Positions 40,717 to 49,452 of a stretch of DNA of 64,000 bases are shown one piece after another. How positions within the stretch are numbered: the stretch's first letter is position 1; every line of letters begins with the position of its first letter. The notes beneath the pieces were generated by a model. The model saw only the letters and a program-made list of their open reading frames with translations. It did not search any database and was not told where the DNA came from. Both the position numbers and the translations under genes were made by a program. The stretch covers positions 1,432,119-1,496,118 of the forward strand of contig NC_014297.1 in assembly GCF_000196895.1 (NCBI RefSeq), written 5' to 3'. The stretch is from Halalkalicoccus jeotgali B3 (lineage in GTDB: Archaea > Halobacteriota > Halobacteria > Halobacteriales > Halalkalicoccaceae).

Positions 40717-41613
40717 ATGCGGCACGATCACGTGCTGACCGCAAAACAGTTCTCGCGGGCGGACATCGAGACGATACTCGACCGCGCGGGCGACTTCGAC
40801 GGCCCGACGGGCGATACGCGTCATACCGACTCGTTACTCGGGTTGCTGTTTTTCGAACCCAGCACGCGCACCAAGATGAGCTTCGAGACGGCGATCAAAC
40901 GCCTCGGCGGGGACACCATCGACATGGGATCGGTCGATAGCTCCTCCGTGACCAAAGGCGAGAGCCTCGCCGACACGGTCCGGGTGATCGAGGGGTATGC
41001 CGACGCGATCGTGTTGCGCCACCCCAAACAGGGCGCAGCGAAGATGGCGAGCGAGTTCGTCGACGTTCCCGTGGTCAACGCGGGCGACGGCGCGGGCCAC
41101 CACCCGACCCAGACGCTGTTGGATCTCTACACCATCCGCGAGAACGCCGGGTTGGACGATCTCACGATCGGGATCATGGGCGACCTGAAGTACGGTCGGA
41201 CGGTCCACTCGCTGGCCCAGGCGCTGACGAACTTCGAGACGACCCAGCACTTCGTCAGCCCCGAGAGTCTGGCGTTGCCACCGGAGGTGCGCTACGACCT
41301 CGACGAGGCCGGTGCGGCGGTCGCCGAACACACCGAACTGGAGGGCGTTCTCCCGGACCTCGACGTGCTGTATGTCACCCGCATCCAACGGGAGCGGTTC
41401 CCCGACGAAAACGAGTACCGCGCGGTGGCAAGCGAGTACGGGATCGACCTTCGGACCCTCGAGGACGCAACGGACGACCTCTCGATCATGCACCCGCTCC
41501 CGCGGGTCGACGAGATCGACCCCGCGATCGACGAGACGCCCCACGCGACGTACTTCGAACAGGCGCACAACGGCGTCCCCGTGCGGATGGCGCTGCTCGA
41601 TTCACTGCTATGA
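40717..41613 (+). CDS. pyrB: Aspartate carbamoyltransferase catalytic subunit
   Basis: 298 residues. The carbamoyl phosphate site [13 protein letters not shown] (STRT at 49-52), the HPTQTLLDL motif and '[15 protein letters not shown]', 'PLPRVDEI' are all present. It makes carbamoyl aspartate, the committed step of pyrimidine synthesis. Overlap with pyrI (ATGA) gives equal production of the two subunits, which assemble as a c6r6 enzyme. No TATA box is obvious; a hairpin lies upstream. Confidence 0.97.
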   Translation: MRHDHVLTAKQFSRADIETILDRAGDFDGPTGDTRHTDSLLGLLFFEPSTRTKMSFETAIKRLGGDTIDMGSVDSSSVTKGESLADTVRVIEGYADAIVLRHPKQGAAKMASEFVDVPVVNAGDGAGHHPTQTLLDLYTIRENAGLDDLTIGIMGDLKYGRTVHSLAQALTNFETTQHFVSPESLALPPEVRYDLDEAGAAVAEHTELEGVLPDLDVLYVTRIQRERFPDENEYRAVASEYGIDLRTLEDATDDLSIMHPLPRVDEIDPAIDETPHATYFEQAHNGVPVRMALLDSLL

Positions 41614-42074
41614 CTGACGACCACCAACTCCGCGTCGGCAAGATCCGAAACGGAACCGTCATCGACCACGTCACCGGCGGCCAAGCGCTGACCGTGCTAG
41701 CGATCCTCGATATCGACGGCTCGGGCGGCGAGGAGATCTCCGTCGGGATGAACGTCCCCTCCGACCGGATCGGACGCAAGGACATCCTCAAGATCGAGGG
41801 CCGCGAGCTAAGTCAAGAGGAAGTCGATGTCCTCTCGCTTGTCGCGCCCGACGCGACGATCAACATCGTCCGTGAGTACGACGTAGCGGAGAAACACCGC
41901 GTCGAACGCCCCGAGGAGGTCGTCGGCGTGCTCTCGTGTCCGAACGCCAACTGCATCACGACCGAGCGCGAGCCCGTCGAATCGCGGTTTGCGGTCCTCG
42001 CCGACGGCGTGCGGTGTGCCTACTGTGGGACGCTGATCCGCGAGGCGTTCGCCGACCGCATCGAGGTCGAATAG
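41610..42074 (+). CDS. pyrI: Aspartate carbamoyltransferase regulatory subunit
   Basis: 154 residues. The N-terminal allosteric domain '[27 protein letters not shown]' (nucleotide-binding) is followed by the C-terminal zinc domain with Cys110, Cys115, Cys136 and Cys139 (CPNANC and CAYC). CTP, ATP and UTP act on it to tune PyrB activity. It is translationally coupled to pyrB. Confidence 0.97.
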   Translation: MTDDHQLRVGKIRNGTVIDHVTGGQALTVLAILDIDGSGGEEISVGMNVPSDRIGRKDILKIEGRELSQEEVDVLSLVAPDATINIVREYDVAEKHRVERPEEVVGVLSCPNANCITTEREPVESRFAVLADGVRCAYCGTLIREAFADRIEVE

Positions 42075-42122
42075 CCGACCGAACCACGGTCCCGGCGAGG
42101 GCGCTGTCCGGTTCGATCGTCG

Positions 42123-42530
42123 TCAACGAACGATCGTCACCGGAACCGGCGAGCGCCGCGCGACCGCCTCGGCGACGCTGCCGAGCAGGACCCGCGTCGC
42201 GCCCGTCCGGCCGTGACTGCCGATGACGACCGCGTCGAACCCTCCTTTGCCAGCGAAATCGACGATCTCACGGGCGGGGTTCCCGGTCGTGATCCGAGTG
42301 TCGATCCCCGAATCGATCCGGCCTCGGGCCTCCTCGAACAGTTCCTCGGCGTGGTCGCGGGCCTGCTCGTAGCCGGGCATGACCTCCGGATCGTCGGCGA
42401 ACGCCGCCCAGTAGCCCTCGACGGGGATGACGTGTATCGCCGTGATCTCGGCGTCGGGAAACGTGACGTCGGCGTACTTGATCGCCGCGCGTGACTGATC
42501 GGAGTCGTCGATCGGAACGAGGATGTTCAT
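42123..42530 (-). CDS. UspA-family universal stress protein
   Basis: 135 residues, a single Usp domain. The N-terminus MNILVPIDDSDQSRAAIKYA and the ATP-loop motif VIGSHGRTGATRVLLGSVAEAVARRSPVPVTIV (G-x2-G-x9-G-S) suggest that it can bind ATP. Haloarchaeal Usps respond to stress of several kinds. It converges with pyrI (gap 48 bases). No partner is evident. Confidence 0.9.
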   Translation of the reverse strand: MNILVPIDDSDQSRAAIKYADVTFPDAEITAIHVIPVEGYWAAFADDPEVMPGYEQARDHAEELFEEARGRIDSGIDTRITTGNPAREIVDFAGKGGFDAVVIGSHGRTGATRVLLGSVAEAVARRSPVPVTIVR

Positions 42531-42626
42531 GGTGATCTCCCGGTGAACGTTCGCCGGAGAGCGATATAGCCGGTTCGCGTATTCTCGATCGCTGGGAACG
42601 ACCCGTTGGTACCCGAGACCCGGGGA

Positions 42627-42642
42627 CCGCCGCCGGCGGCGG
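42627..42642. repeat. 16-base perfect GC palindrome
   Basis: CCGCCGCCGGCGGCGG equals its own reverse complement. It lies in the gap between the UspA gene start (42530) and the end of the small membrane protein gene (42700), both on the minus strand, so it could act in transcript termination or in the uspA promoter. Confidence 0.35.
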
Positions 42643-42699
42643 ACGGTGCTGGCGCGGTCGGTCGGAGGCCGGTTCGATCAGGGAGTACTGGGGGCGGTC

Positions 42700-42927
42700 C
42701 TACTCGATCAGCGGCAGGACGATCGCGAAGACGAGCGGCGAACAGAGCGCGAGGCCGATCCCGGAAAACTCCATGACGGTAAACAGCGTCACCTCCCACG
42801 CGGGGAGCGCGCCCAGCAACGCCGGACCGACGGCGTGACCGAGGATCCCGACGAGGAACACCGCCACGCCGAGGGCGAACCCGCCGCGGGCGTACTGGGA
42901 GTACGACAGTCGTTGGTGCTGTCCCAT
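42700..42927 (-). CDS. Small two-helix membrane protein (DUF7860-like)
   Basis: 75 residues. A short polar start (MGQHQRLSYSQYARGG) is followed by two membrane helices (about 17-40 and 49-72) joined by 'LPAWEVTLF'. I recall a haloarchaeal family of this size and pattern (DUF7860), but from memory only. The Met at 42927 was preferred over 42939 because MGxxxxLSYxxYxRxGF fits the family start. It is divergent from the gene at 43010. Confidence 0.6.
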   Translation of the reverse strand: MGQHQRLSYSQYARGGFALGVAVFLVGILGHAVGPALLGALPAWEVTLFTVMEFSGIGLALCSPLVFAIVLPLIE

Positions 42928-43009
42928 GGTTTTGAACACGAACAGCGCCGATCAAAACGTTGTCGGCCGACGTAGCAACGCACTTACGCGCCGCGGCGAT
43001 AGGACCACC

Positions 43010-43843
43010 ATGTTCGGGGTCGTCACGCGCAACCGGGAGGAGTGTACCTGGCCCGAGTTCGATCTCGCCTTCTACGAGTCGAAGGACGTCAGCGGACGCT
43101 CGACGGAGCCGGTCCCCGAGGCCGTCACCATGATTTCCTGTTTCGGCGACAACGCCGCCGCCGAGAGCTCTCCGGAACTCGTCCCGCGGAACCGGGAGGG
43201 CGAACTCGCGACCCGCGAACGGCCCTACTTCGACTGGGCGTACATCTGCCCGACCCACGAGGGCTACCGGGAGGGACTCCTCGAAATGGTGGGCGAAGCC
43301 ACAGACGTCACCGAGAACGTCCGCCTCGACGACGTGGGCTTTCCCCGTCGGGAGTACTGTTTCTGCGAGCGCTGTACCCGACTGTTCGAGGAAAGCGAGT
43401 TCGAGGACCGCCTCGCGTGGCGCGCGTCGGTCATCACCGAGTTCGTCGCCGACGCCGCAGAGCGGATCCCCGGGAAGACCTACCTGACGCTGTATCCCGA
43501 CCCGTATCCGGGCCACCTCTACGAGCGCGCCGGACTCGACATTGAGGCGATCGAACCCCACGTCGACGAGTTCGTGATCCCGCTGTACGACATGGCCTAC
43601 ACCACCACCTACTGGCTCGAAACCATCGCAAGCGGTTTCGAGAGCCTGCTCGATACCCCCTTTAGCGTCGAACTGTACGCGGTCGACGTCGAGATCGATA
43701 ACCTGATCCACGCCGCGGAAGTCGCAGACGCCTACGGCGAGGACGTCTTCTTCGGCTACGACGCCGCAAACGCCCAGGCCGCACTGCGGCGGATGCGTGC
43801 GGATACCCGCGAGGGCAAGAGTTACGGACCGGACTCGACGTAG
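43010..43843 (+). CDS. Uncharacterised protein, possible TIM-barrel glycosidase-like, with Cys motif
   Basis: 277 residues. I do not recognise a named family. Visible features: a Cys-rich short stretch CFCERC at about 118-123, which could bind a metal; 'YLTLYPDPYPGHLYERAGLDIEAIEPHVDEFVIPLYDMAYTTTYW', which alternates strands and helices like a TIM barrel; 'VELYAVDVEIDNLIHAAEVADAYGEDVFFGYDAANAQAALRRM'; and early 'CTWPEFDLAFYESKDVSG'. Acidic residues at strand ends (DPYP, DMAY, DAAN) could be catalytic. No signal peptide, so it is cytoplasmic. A GTCGGCCGAC palindrome (42962-42971) lies upstream. Function not assigned. Confidence 0.6.
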   Translation: MFGVVTRNREECTWPEFDLAFYESKDVSGRSTEPVPEAVTMISCFGDNAAAESSPELVPRNREGELATRERPYFDWAYICPTHEGYREGLLEMVGEATDVTENVRLDDVGFPRREYCFCERCTRLFEESEFEDRLAWRASVITEFVADAAERIPGKTYLTLYPDPYPGHLYERAGLDIEAIEPHVDEFVIPLYDMAYTTTYWLETIASGFESLLDTPFSVELYAVDVEIDNLIHAAEVADAYGEDVFFGYDAANAQAALRRMRADTREGKSYGPDST

Positions 43844-43844
43844 C

Positions 43845-44408
43845 TCACGGTTCGAGTTCGCGCTCTCGCCACGCCAGCAAGTCCTCGCGATCGCGGGTGT
43901 CCTCCGGGAGATCACCGAACCACCGCGCCGCGGAGATCTCGTCGTCGGGGTCGGCGATGTGTGTCTCGGTCGTGAGCGCACGGGCGGCAAAGACCGGGAT
44001 CACGCCCCACGTCTCGTACTCCCCGGAGGTGATCCGAACCCGGGTGAGAACACCAAGCCCCTCGTAGTCGGCGTCGACGCCGGCTTCCTCTGCGAGCTCT
44101 CGGACCGCGGCGCGCTCGAAGTCCTCCTCGGGGGCAACCTCGCCGCCCGGCAACACCCACAGATCGACGCCCTCGTGGCGGACGAGCAGGAGCTGGCCGG
44201 AGGGTCGGTAGACGATGGTGTGGGCCCCGTAGGGCGCGCCCGTCCGCTCGACGCGCTCGGTCAGGGTGCGAAAGCGTCCCCGAGAAACCCGCCGGTGGCG
44301 CTCGCGTTCGAGGACCGCGTCGTGGCGCTCTCGCAGGCGATGGTACGCCTGTTCGGCCCGCTGGCTCGCCTCGTTCGCGCGAAACCACAGACTGTCGATC
44401 GTCGTCAC
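43845..44408 (-). CDS. Nudix hydrolase
   Basis: 187 residues starting at GTG. A helical N-terminal region (1-55, ANEASQRAEQAYHRLRERHDAV) precedes the Nudix domain, with the Nudix box at 89-111 (G-x5-E-x7-R-E-x2-E-E-x-G-V, all key residues present). Members hydrolyse nucleoside diphosphates linked to another group; the substrate is not indicated. A TTG at 44459 would extend it, but the GTG at 44408 was preferred because it gives a family-like start. It ends one base from the convergent gene at 43010. Confidence 0.87.
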   Translation of the reverse strand: MTTIDSLWFRANEASQRAEQAYHRLRERHDAVLERERHRRVSRGRFRTLTERVERTGAPYGAHTIVYRPSGQLLLVRHEGVDLWVLPGGEVAPEEDFERAAVRELAEEAGVDADYEGLGVLTRVRITSGEYETWGVIPVFAARALTTETHIADPDDEISAARWFGDLPEDTRDREDLLAWRERELEP

Positions 44409-44533
44409 CGGCCACCCCCCGGAAGCGATAGGAACGCGGCGATGTACATACCGGGCCAACGGTACGGATCGGGAATAACGCTTCGGCGGGATGAATCACG
44501 CTACTTTTATCGAACCGGGGGCTATCCGTGGGT

Positions 44534-44731
44534 ATGAGCTTCGACGAGGACGACCGCGTCGTGCTGTCGGACGACCACAGCGAGTTCGACGGCCAGGAGG
44601 GACGGATCACGCAGGTGATGGACACGATGTTCGGCGACGCCACCTACACCGTGAGCTTCGAGGACGGCCAGGAGACCGGCATCCCCGAATCCGACCTCTC
44701 GGCGGCCGACGACACCGAGACAGAGGAGTAA
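44534..44731 (+). CDS. Small acidic SH3-like protein, hypothetical
   Basis: 65 residues. The body 'DDRVVLSDDHSEFDGQEGRITQVMDTMFGDATYTVSFEDGQETGIPESDL' looks like a small five-strand barrel of KOW/SH3 type (D-G-x-G-x-[VI]-x-x-V near the start, then Y-x-V-x-F-x-D-G). It is very acidic. The gene is separated by 6 bases from the RNA-binding exosome-type gene, so they probably form an operon; this supports an RNA-related or translation role only weakly. TTTTATCG at 44503-44510 is a good TATA box. Confidence 0.65.
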   Translation: MSFDEDDRVVLSDDHSEFDGQEGRITQVMDTMFGDATYTVSFEDGQETGIPESDLSAADDTETEE

Positions 44732-44737
44732 CGCCCG

Positions 44738-45154
44738 ATGGCCGCCGTCCCGCTTCACTACGTCGACCTCCGAACCTTCTGTTATGCAACCGAGGACGAA
44801 AAGCGGGTCGAGGAGGCCCTGCGGACCTACTTGCCCGAGGGCTTCGAAATAGAACGTGCCGAGACCGAGGGCTATCACGGCGACCGCATCCTCGTCCTCT
44901 CGGCGCGCGTCGAGAACGCCGACGGCATCCGCCACGTCCTCGAGCAGTTGCGCGGGTCGGCGGACTTAGAACAGGTGCGTGGACAACTCGACGACCGGGT
45001 GACCGAGAACTGCGAGCTGTTCCTCTATCTCGACAAGCAGGCCGCCTTCGGCGGCGAGGCCCGACTCGGCGAGGGGATCACCCTGCGCGCGAAGGTCGAG
45101 GCCTACCCAGCGAAAAAGGACACGGCGATCGAGAACGTCCGCGAGGTCCTGTAG
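44738..45154 (+). CDS. RNA-binding protein, COG1325/exosome-associated family
   Basis: 138 residues. It has the layout of COG1325, an archaeal family with predicted RNA-binding fold: 'VPLHYVDLRTFCYATEDEKRVEEALRTYLP', 'YHGDRILVLSARVENADGIRHVLEQLRG', 'ENCELFLYLDKQAAFGGEARLGEGITLRAKVEAYPAKK'. These proteins are often annotated as exosome subunit, but this rests on context and genome neighbourhood. It is the second gene of a probable two-gene transcript. Confidence 0.8.
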   Translation: MAAVPLHYVDLRTFCYATEDEKRVEEALRTYLPEGFEIERAETEGYHGDRILVLSARVENADGIRHVLEQLRGSADLEQVRGQLDDRVTENCELFLYLDKQAAFGGEARLGEGITLRAKVEAYPAKKDTAIENVREVL

Positions 45155-45212
45155 ACCTCGGCTGGTTGCCGCCGACGGAACGTATTTGTTCCCATGTCGT
45201 GAGGGGCCGTGT

Positions 45213-46589
45213 ATGTCAGAGGCAGACACGACCGAGCGCGGGCTGACGAAGGCCCTCTCCCAACGGGATCTACTCGTGCTCGCGTTCGGCGCGATGATCG
45301 GCTGGGGATGGATCGTCCTCTCGGGCCAGTGGATCGACGAGGGTGGACCGATCGGCGCGATCTCTGCGTTCGTTATCGGGGGAACGTTAGTGATTTTCGT
45401 CGCCGTGATCTACGGCGAGCTCGCCTCGGCGATGCCCTTCGTCGGCGGGGAACACGTCTACAGCCACCGGGCGCTGGGGGCGCTCGGCTCCTTCGTCTGT
45501 ACCTGGGCGATCGCCTTCGGCTACGTCAGCGTCGCCGCCTTCGAGGCCGTCGCCCTGCCATCGGCGCTCGCGTTCGTGATCCCGGGGTTCAACGCGATCG
45601 AACTCTGGTCGATCGCCGGCGATCCCGTCTACGGGACGTGGGTGCTCGTCGGTGCGGGCGGCGCGGCCGTCATGACCGGCGTCAACTACGTCGGGATCCG
45701 CCCGGCCGCCCAGTTCCAGGCGATCGTCACGCTCGTCATCGCGCTCGCGGGTGTGGTGCTCGTGATCGGCGCGATCACCGGCGGCCAACCCTCTCCCGAC
45801 CCGCCCGTGATCGGTGGAGCGGCGGGGATCTTCGGGGTCGTGCTCGCGACGCCCTTCATGTTCGTCGGCTTCGACGTGATCCCTCAAGCCGCCGAAGAGG
45901 CTGACGTTCCCACCCGGTCGCTTGGGACGATCATCGTCGCGGCGGTGCTGATGGCGACCCTCTTTTATATCGCCGTTCTCTGGGGCTCCAGTCGGGCCCT
46001 GCCGGGCGCGCAGCTCGTCGAGAGCCCGCTGCCGGCCGCGGCGGCCATGGAGACGCTGTACGACAGCGTGACCGTCGGTCAGCTGATGGCGCTTGCGGGG
46101 ATCGCCGGCATCCTCACGAGCTGGAACGCCTTCGTCATCGGCGGGAGCCGCGCGATCTTCGCGATGGCCGAGTCGGGAATGTTGCCCGCCTTCCTCGCGA
46201 AGACACACCCCGAGTACAACACGCCCCACAACGCCATCGTTCTGATCGGCGTGTCGTCGGTACTCGCCCCGCTGTTCGGCGAGGGAATGCTCGGGTGGAT
46301 CGTCAACGCCGGCGGGCTCGGGATCGTCCTCGCGTGGCTGTTCGTCTGCGTCTCGTTTCTCGTCCTCCGGCGCCGGGAACCCGGGATGGAACGGCCCTTC
46401 AAAGTTCCCGCCGGCTACGCGATGGGCGGGGTTGCGCTGGTGCTGTCGGCGTTTTTCGTCGTCCTCTACCTTCCCGGCGGCCCCTCGGCGCTGGTCTGGC
46501 CCTACGAATGGCTGATGGTCCTTCTGTGGGCGCTTTTGGGTGTCGGGCTGTTCGCGCTCTCGCCGCGCGGGCGCGCATTCGTCGGTTAA
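45213..46589 (+). CDS. APC-superfamily amino acid permease
   Basis: 458 residues, about 12 membrane segments. Helix 1 has GAMIGWGWIVLSGQWI (the substrate-binding G-x-G region of the APC fold); 'GELASAMPFVGGEHVYSHRALG' and 'FMFVGFDVIPQAAEEADVPTRSLG' (the helix 6 region) also match the family. It is a secondary transporter for amino acids or amines, coupled to Na+ or H+. The Met at 45213 gives the best start. The stop overlaps that of the convergent ANL gene by TTAA. Confidence 0.9.
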   Translation: MSEADTTERGLTKALSQRDLLVLAFGAMIGWGWIVLSGQWIDEGGPIGAISAFVIGGTLVIFVAVIYGELASAMPFVGGEHVYSHRALGALGSFVCTWAIAFGYVSVAAFEAVALPSALAFVIPGFNAIELWSIAGDPVYGTWVLVGAGGAAVMTGVNYVGIRPAAQFQAIVTLVIALAGVVLVIGAITGGQPSPDPPVIGGAAGIFGVVLATPFMFVGFDVIPQAAEEADVPTRSLGTIIVAAVLMATLFYIAVLWGSSRALPGAQLVESPLPAAAAMETLYDSVTVGQLMALAGIAGILTSWNAFVIGGSRAIFAMAESGMLPAFLAKTHPEYNTPHNAIVLIGVSSVLAPLFGEGMLGWIVNAGGLGIVLAWLFVCVSFLVLRRREPGMERPFKVPAGYAMGGVALVLSAFFVVLYLPGGPSALVWPYEWLMVLLWALLGVGLFALSPRGRAFVG

Positions 46590-47674
46590 TCCGCCTCGAT
46601 CCAGTAATCGCCGTCGTCGTCGCGCCTCGCGCGCAGCCCCGTCTCGATCCACCCCTCGAATCGCTCCTCGAGGGTCCCCTCGGCGACGACGGGGCCGCGC
46701 GCCTCCAGTCGATCCTCGGAGAGTCGGACCTCGCAGTCGAGGACCGGCCTGCCGACGCTGTCGCCCTTCTCGAGGGCGTCCTCGCGCTCGGGCAAAAACG
46801 TGAGCAGGTGGGGCGCGGCGGCCGTTCCGAACAACCGACCGACGGGGTGGTCCGCGAGCAGGTAGGCGTCGTGACACTCGGCGGGCAACGGGGCACTCGA
46901 GTAGAAGGCCTCGACGCTCGCGAAGTTCGCGGTTTCGAACCCGTCGGCGTCGGTCAGCCGATCGAACTCCAGCGGCGTGGCGTAGACGTGGGTCGCGTCG
47001 TGGCGCTCGATGAGTTCGAGGGCGGGATCCGGGCGAAACGCCCGGTGGAGGAGGACGGTGCCGCCGACGTACAGCGCCGGGAGGACTCCGACCAGCAGTC
47101 CGTCGGCGCGGAAAAAGGAGGTGAGGTTCGCCACCCACGGGCGGCCGAACCCCCACGTCGTGATCCCGGCGATGCAGTTTCGCTCGACGCTTTCAGTCGA
47201 GTACGCGTGGACGGTCGAATCGGCCTCGTCGGGCGACTGAAACAGCAACCACGGCTCGGGCGGCGAGTCGGCGCGCTCGTAGTCGGCTCCCTCGCCCTGT
47301 GAGAGTTCGGCGAAACTCGTCGTCGAGGGGACCTTTCGCAGTCGGTCGGATTCGGCCTCTTCGTGGAGGACCGTCTCGGGATCGACTCGATCCACGAGGT
47401 CCGAGATGGCGGATTTCGATCGGTACGGCGAGACGAACGCCAGCGCGCACCCCACCCGTCGGACGGCGAAGGCGATCGCGAGGACCTCGATCCGGTTGCG
47501 CGAGAGCAACGCGACCCGGTCGCCGGGACCGACGCCCAGCCCCGCGAGTTTGCCGGCTAGTTGGTCCGCGAGCGCGTCGAGGTCGGCGTAGCTGTAGCGT
47601 CGGTTCTCGTTGGTATCGATCACGGCGGTCCGGTCGCCCCAGAGGGTCGCCCGCCGGGAGAGCGAGACGGTCAT
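46586..47674 (-). CDS. Truncated, degenerate ANL-type AMP-binding protein
   Basis: 362 residues, far shorter than a complete acyl-CoA synthetase (about 520). The N-terminal domain is recognisable ('RRYSYADLDALADQLAGKLAGLGVGPGDRVALLSRNRIEVLAIAFAVRRVGCALAFVSPYRS'). The P-loop-like adenylation motif (normally [ST]-G-[ST]-T-G-x-P-K-G) is replaced by 'HAYSTESVERN', and the protein ends soon after the WI-E-TG segment, so the C-terminal lid domain with catalytic Lys is missing. It may be a binding subunit or a decaying gene. It is coupled by ATGA to the upstream TPP-enzyme gene. Confidence 0.75.
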   Translation of the reverse strand: MTVSLSRRATLWGDRTAVIDTNENRRYSYADLDALADQLAGKLAGLGVGPGDRVALLSRNRIEVLAIAFAVRRVGCALAFVSPYRSKSAISDLVDRVDPETVLHEEAESDRLRKVPSTTSFAELSQGEGADYERADSPPEPWLLFQSPDEADSTVHAYSTESVERNCIAGITTWGFGRPWVANLTSFFRADGLLVGVLPALYVGGTVLLHRAFRPDPALELIERHDATHVYATPLEFDRLTDADGFETANFASVEAFYSSAPLPAECHDAYLLADHPVGRLFGTAAAPHLLTFLPEREDALEKGDSVGRPVLDCEVRLSEDRLEARGPVVAEGTLEERFEGWIETGLRARRDDDGDYWIEAD

Positions 47675-49278
47675 TCGACCGGGACCTCGACGAGCGTCAT
47701 CTCCTCGGAGGGGACCACTTCCTCGAGGACGCCCTCGAGGCCGTCCCACGTCTCGGGGCGATACCCCTCGATCCCGAAGCTCTCGGCGAAGGTCACGAAG
47801 TCCGGGTTCGAGAGTTCGGTGCCGAACTGCTCGCCGGTGTGATCGCGCTGTTTCTCGCTGATCAACCCGTAGTCGTTGTCGTTAAAGAGGAGGATCGTGT
47901 ACCCGAGCCCGAGCCGTTTCGCCGTCTCGATCTCGGCACCGTTCATCAGGAAGCCGCCGTCACCGGTCGCGGCGACGACGTTCGACCCGCAGGCGAGATC
48001 CGCCGCGAGTCCCCCGGGGACGGAGATGCCCATGCTCGCGAGCCCGTTCGAGATGATGCAGGTGTTCGGCTCGTAGGTCGGAAACGACTGGGCGATCGTC
48101 ATCTTGTGGCTGCCCACGTCCGAGAGCAGGACGTCCTCGTCGGCCATCACCGCCCGCAGGATCGGCAGGGTACGGCGCACGCTGAAGGGCTCGTCGGGGT
48201 CGGGTCGGCGGGTAACGTCCTCCAGAATTCGGTCGTGAACGTCGGTACACCACGCCGTTCCCGAGCCCGGATCCGTCGCCTCCGTGAGCGCCCGCAGGCT
48301 CGCGGGGATGTCCGCGACGATCTCGATTTCGGGGTTGTAGTGACGGTACACCTCTGCGGGCTCGTGATCTACATGGATCACGGTCGTTTCGCGGTCGGGG
48401 TTCCAGCCCGCCGGGTCGTGCTCGGCGATGTCGTAGCCGACCGCGAGCACGCAGTCGGCGTCCTCGATGGCCGCCGCGGCCTCGCCGTCGGGGCCCGAAT
48501 CCAGTGTCAACAGTGAGTGAGGTTGGCGATCCGAGATCGCGCCCTTGCCCATGTAGGTCGCGACGACGGGCAGGTCCGCCCGCTCGACGAGGTCGCGAAG
48601 CCGGTTTGCACTCTCGGAATCGCGCTCGGCCCCGCGCGCCCGCGTCCGGACCGCGCCGTTTCCGGCCAACACGATCGGGCGCTCGGCCCGTTCGAGGAGG
48701 TTGCCTGCCCGCTCGATCGAGCCGGGATCGGGGTCGGGCCGACGCACCCGCTCGCGGGTGGGCAGGGGCGTGTCGGTCGTCTCCTCGCCTGCGACGTCCT
48801 CGGGGAACTCCAGGTGAGTCGCACCGGGTTTCTCGTGTTCGGCGAGTTTGAACGCCTTTCGGACCGACTCGGCGACGATCTCGGGTTCGCCGATCTGGGT
48901 GTTCCACTTGACGACCGGTTCGAACGTATCGACGATGTCCAGGGCCTGATGGCTCTCCTTGTGGAGCCGTTCGCGTCCGCCCTGCCCGGTGATCGCCACG
49001 AGCGGGGACTTATCGAGGTGGGCGTCGGCGACCCCAGTCAGCAGGTTCGTCGCACCCGGTCCCAGGGTACTGAGACAGACGCCGGCCTCGCCGGTCAGTC
49101 GGCCGTGGACGTCCGCCATGAACGACGCGCCCTGCTCGTGGCGCGTCGGGACGAACCGGATCCCGGAATCCCGGATCGAAAAGAGCAGGTCCTCGAGTTC
49201 CTCGCCCGGCACGCCGAAGACGTACTCGACACCCTCGTCCTCGAGACACTCGACGAGCACGTCGGAGGTCTTGACCAT
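47671..49278 (-). CDS. Thiamine diphosphate enzyme, acetolactate synthase-like
   Basis: 535 residues. The three-domain layout of the acetolactate synthase/oxo-acid decarboxylase family is present: 'VFGVPGEELEDLLFSIRDSGIRFVPTRHEQGASFMADVHGRLTG' with the catalytic Glu48, the middle domain, and the TPP/Mg motif GDGGFLMN...NDND. The regulatory small subunit is not adjacent, and the partner gene is an ANL-type protein, so the reaction may not be valine/isoleucine synthesis. ATG 49278 was chosen (MVKTSDVLVECLEDEGV); an ATG nine codons earlier is possible. Confidence 0.85.
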   Translation of the reverse strand: MVKTSDVLVECLEDEGVEYVFGVPGEELEDLLFSIRDSGIRFVPTRHEQGASFMADVHGRLTGEAGVCLSTLGPGATNLLTGVADAHLDKSPLVAITGQGGRERLHKESHQALDIVDTFEPVVKWNTQIGEPEIVAESVRKAFKLAEHEKPGATHLEFPEDVAGEETTDTPLPTRERVRRPDPDPGSIERAGNLLERAERPIVLAGNGAVRTRARGAERDSESANRLRDLVERADLPVVATYMGKGAISDRQPHSLLTLDSGPDGEAAAAIEDADCVLAVGYDIAEHDPAGWNPDRETTVIHVDHEPAEVYRHYNPEIEIVADIPASLRALTEATDPGSGTAWCTDVHDRILEDVTRRPDPDEPFSVRRTLPILRAVMADEDVLLSDVGSHKMTIAQSFPTYEPNTCIISNGLASMGISVPGGLAADLACGSNVVAATGDGGFLMNGAEIETAKRLGLGYTILLFNDNDYGLISEKQRDHTGEQFGTELSNPDFVTFAESFGIEGYRPETWDGLEGVLEEVVPSEEMTLVEVPVE

Positions 49279-49399
49279 GACGGGGAGTGGGAGAGCCAGC
49301 GCCATTACTGCACCGCCGTCGCCGCGGGGGCGTCGAGACGGTCCCGGCGGGAGTCGGCGAACTCGCTCGACTGCAGGCGGCGGACTGGGCCCCCAGTAA

Positions 49400-49440
49400 G
49401 GTCCCCGAGACGGGCGCGTAGTTAGAAGTGTCCGGGGACC
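49400..49440. promoter_or_regulatory. Inverted repeat flanking the uspA TATA region
   Basis: GGTCCCCG (49400-49407) and CGGGGACC (49433-49440) are a perfect 8-bp inverted repeat separated by 25 bases. Between them lies GTAGTTAG (about 49419-49426), 27-34 bases before the ATG at 49453, a plausible TATA-like element. A dimeric regulator could clamp the promoter, or the RNA could fold a hairpin if transcription starts upstream. Confidence 0.4.
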
Positions 49441-49452
49441 GAACGCCCGGCC

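Noticed and set aside
40636-40824. Minus-strand frame in the pyrB upstream area
   Set aside because: It overlaps the pyrB 5' end on the opposite strand, is Arg/Val-rich, and no start signal is present.
45387-47156. Long minus-strand frame opposite the amino acid permease gene
   Set aside because: It runs antisense to the permease and through part of the ANL gene in another frame. Its Arg/His/Asp/Glu-rich repeats indicate a shadow.
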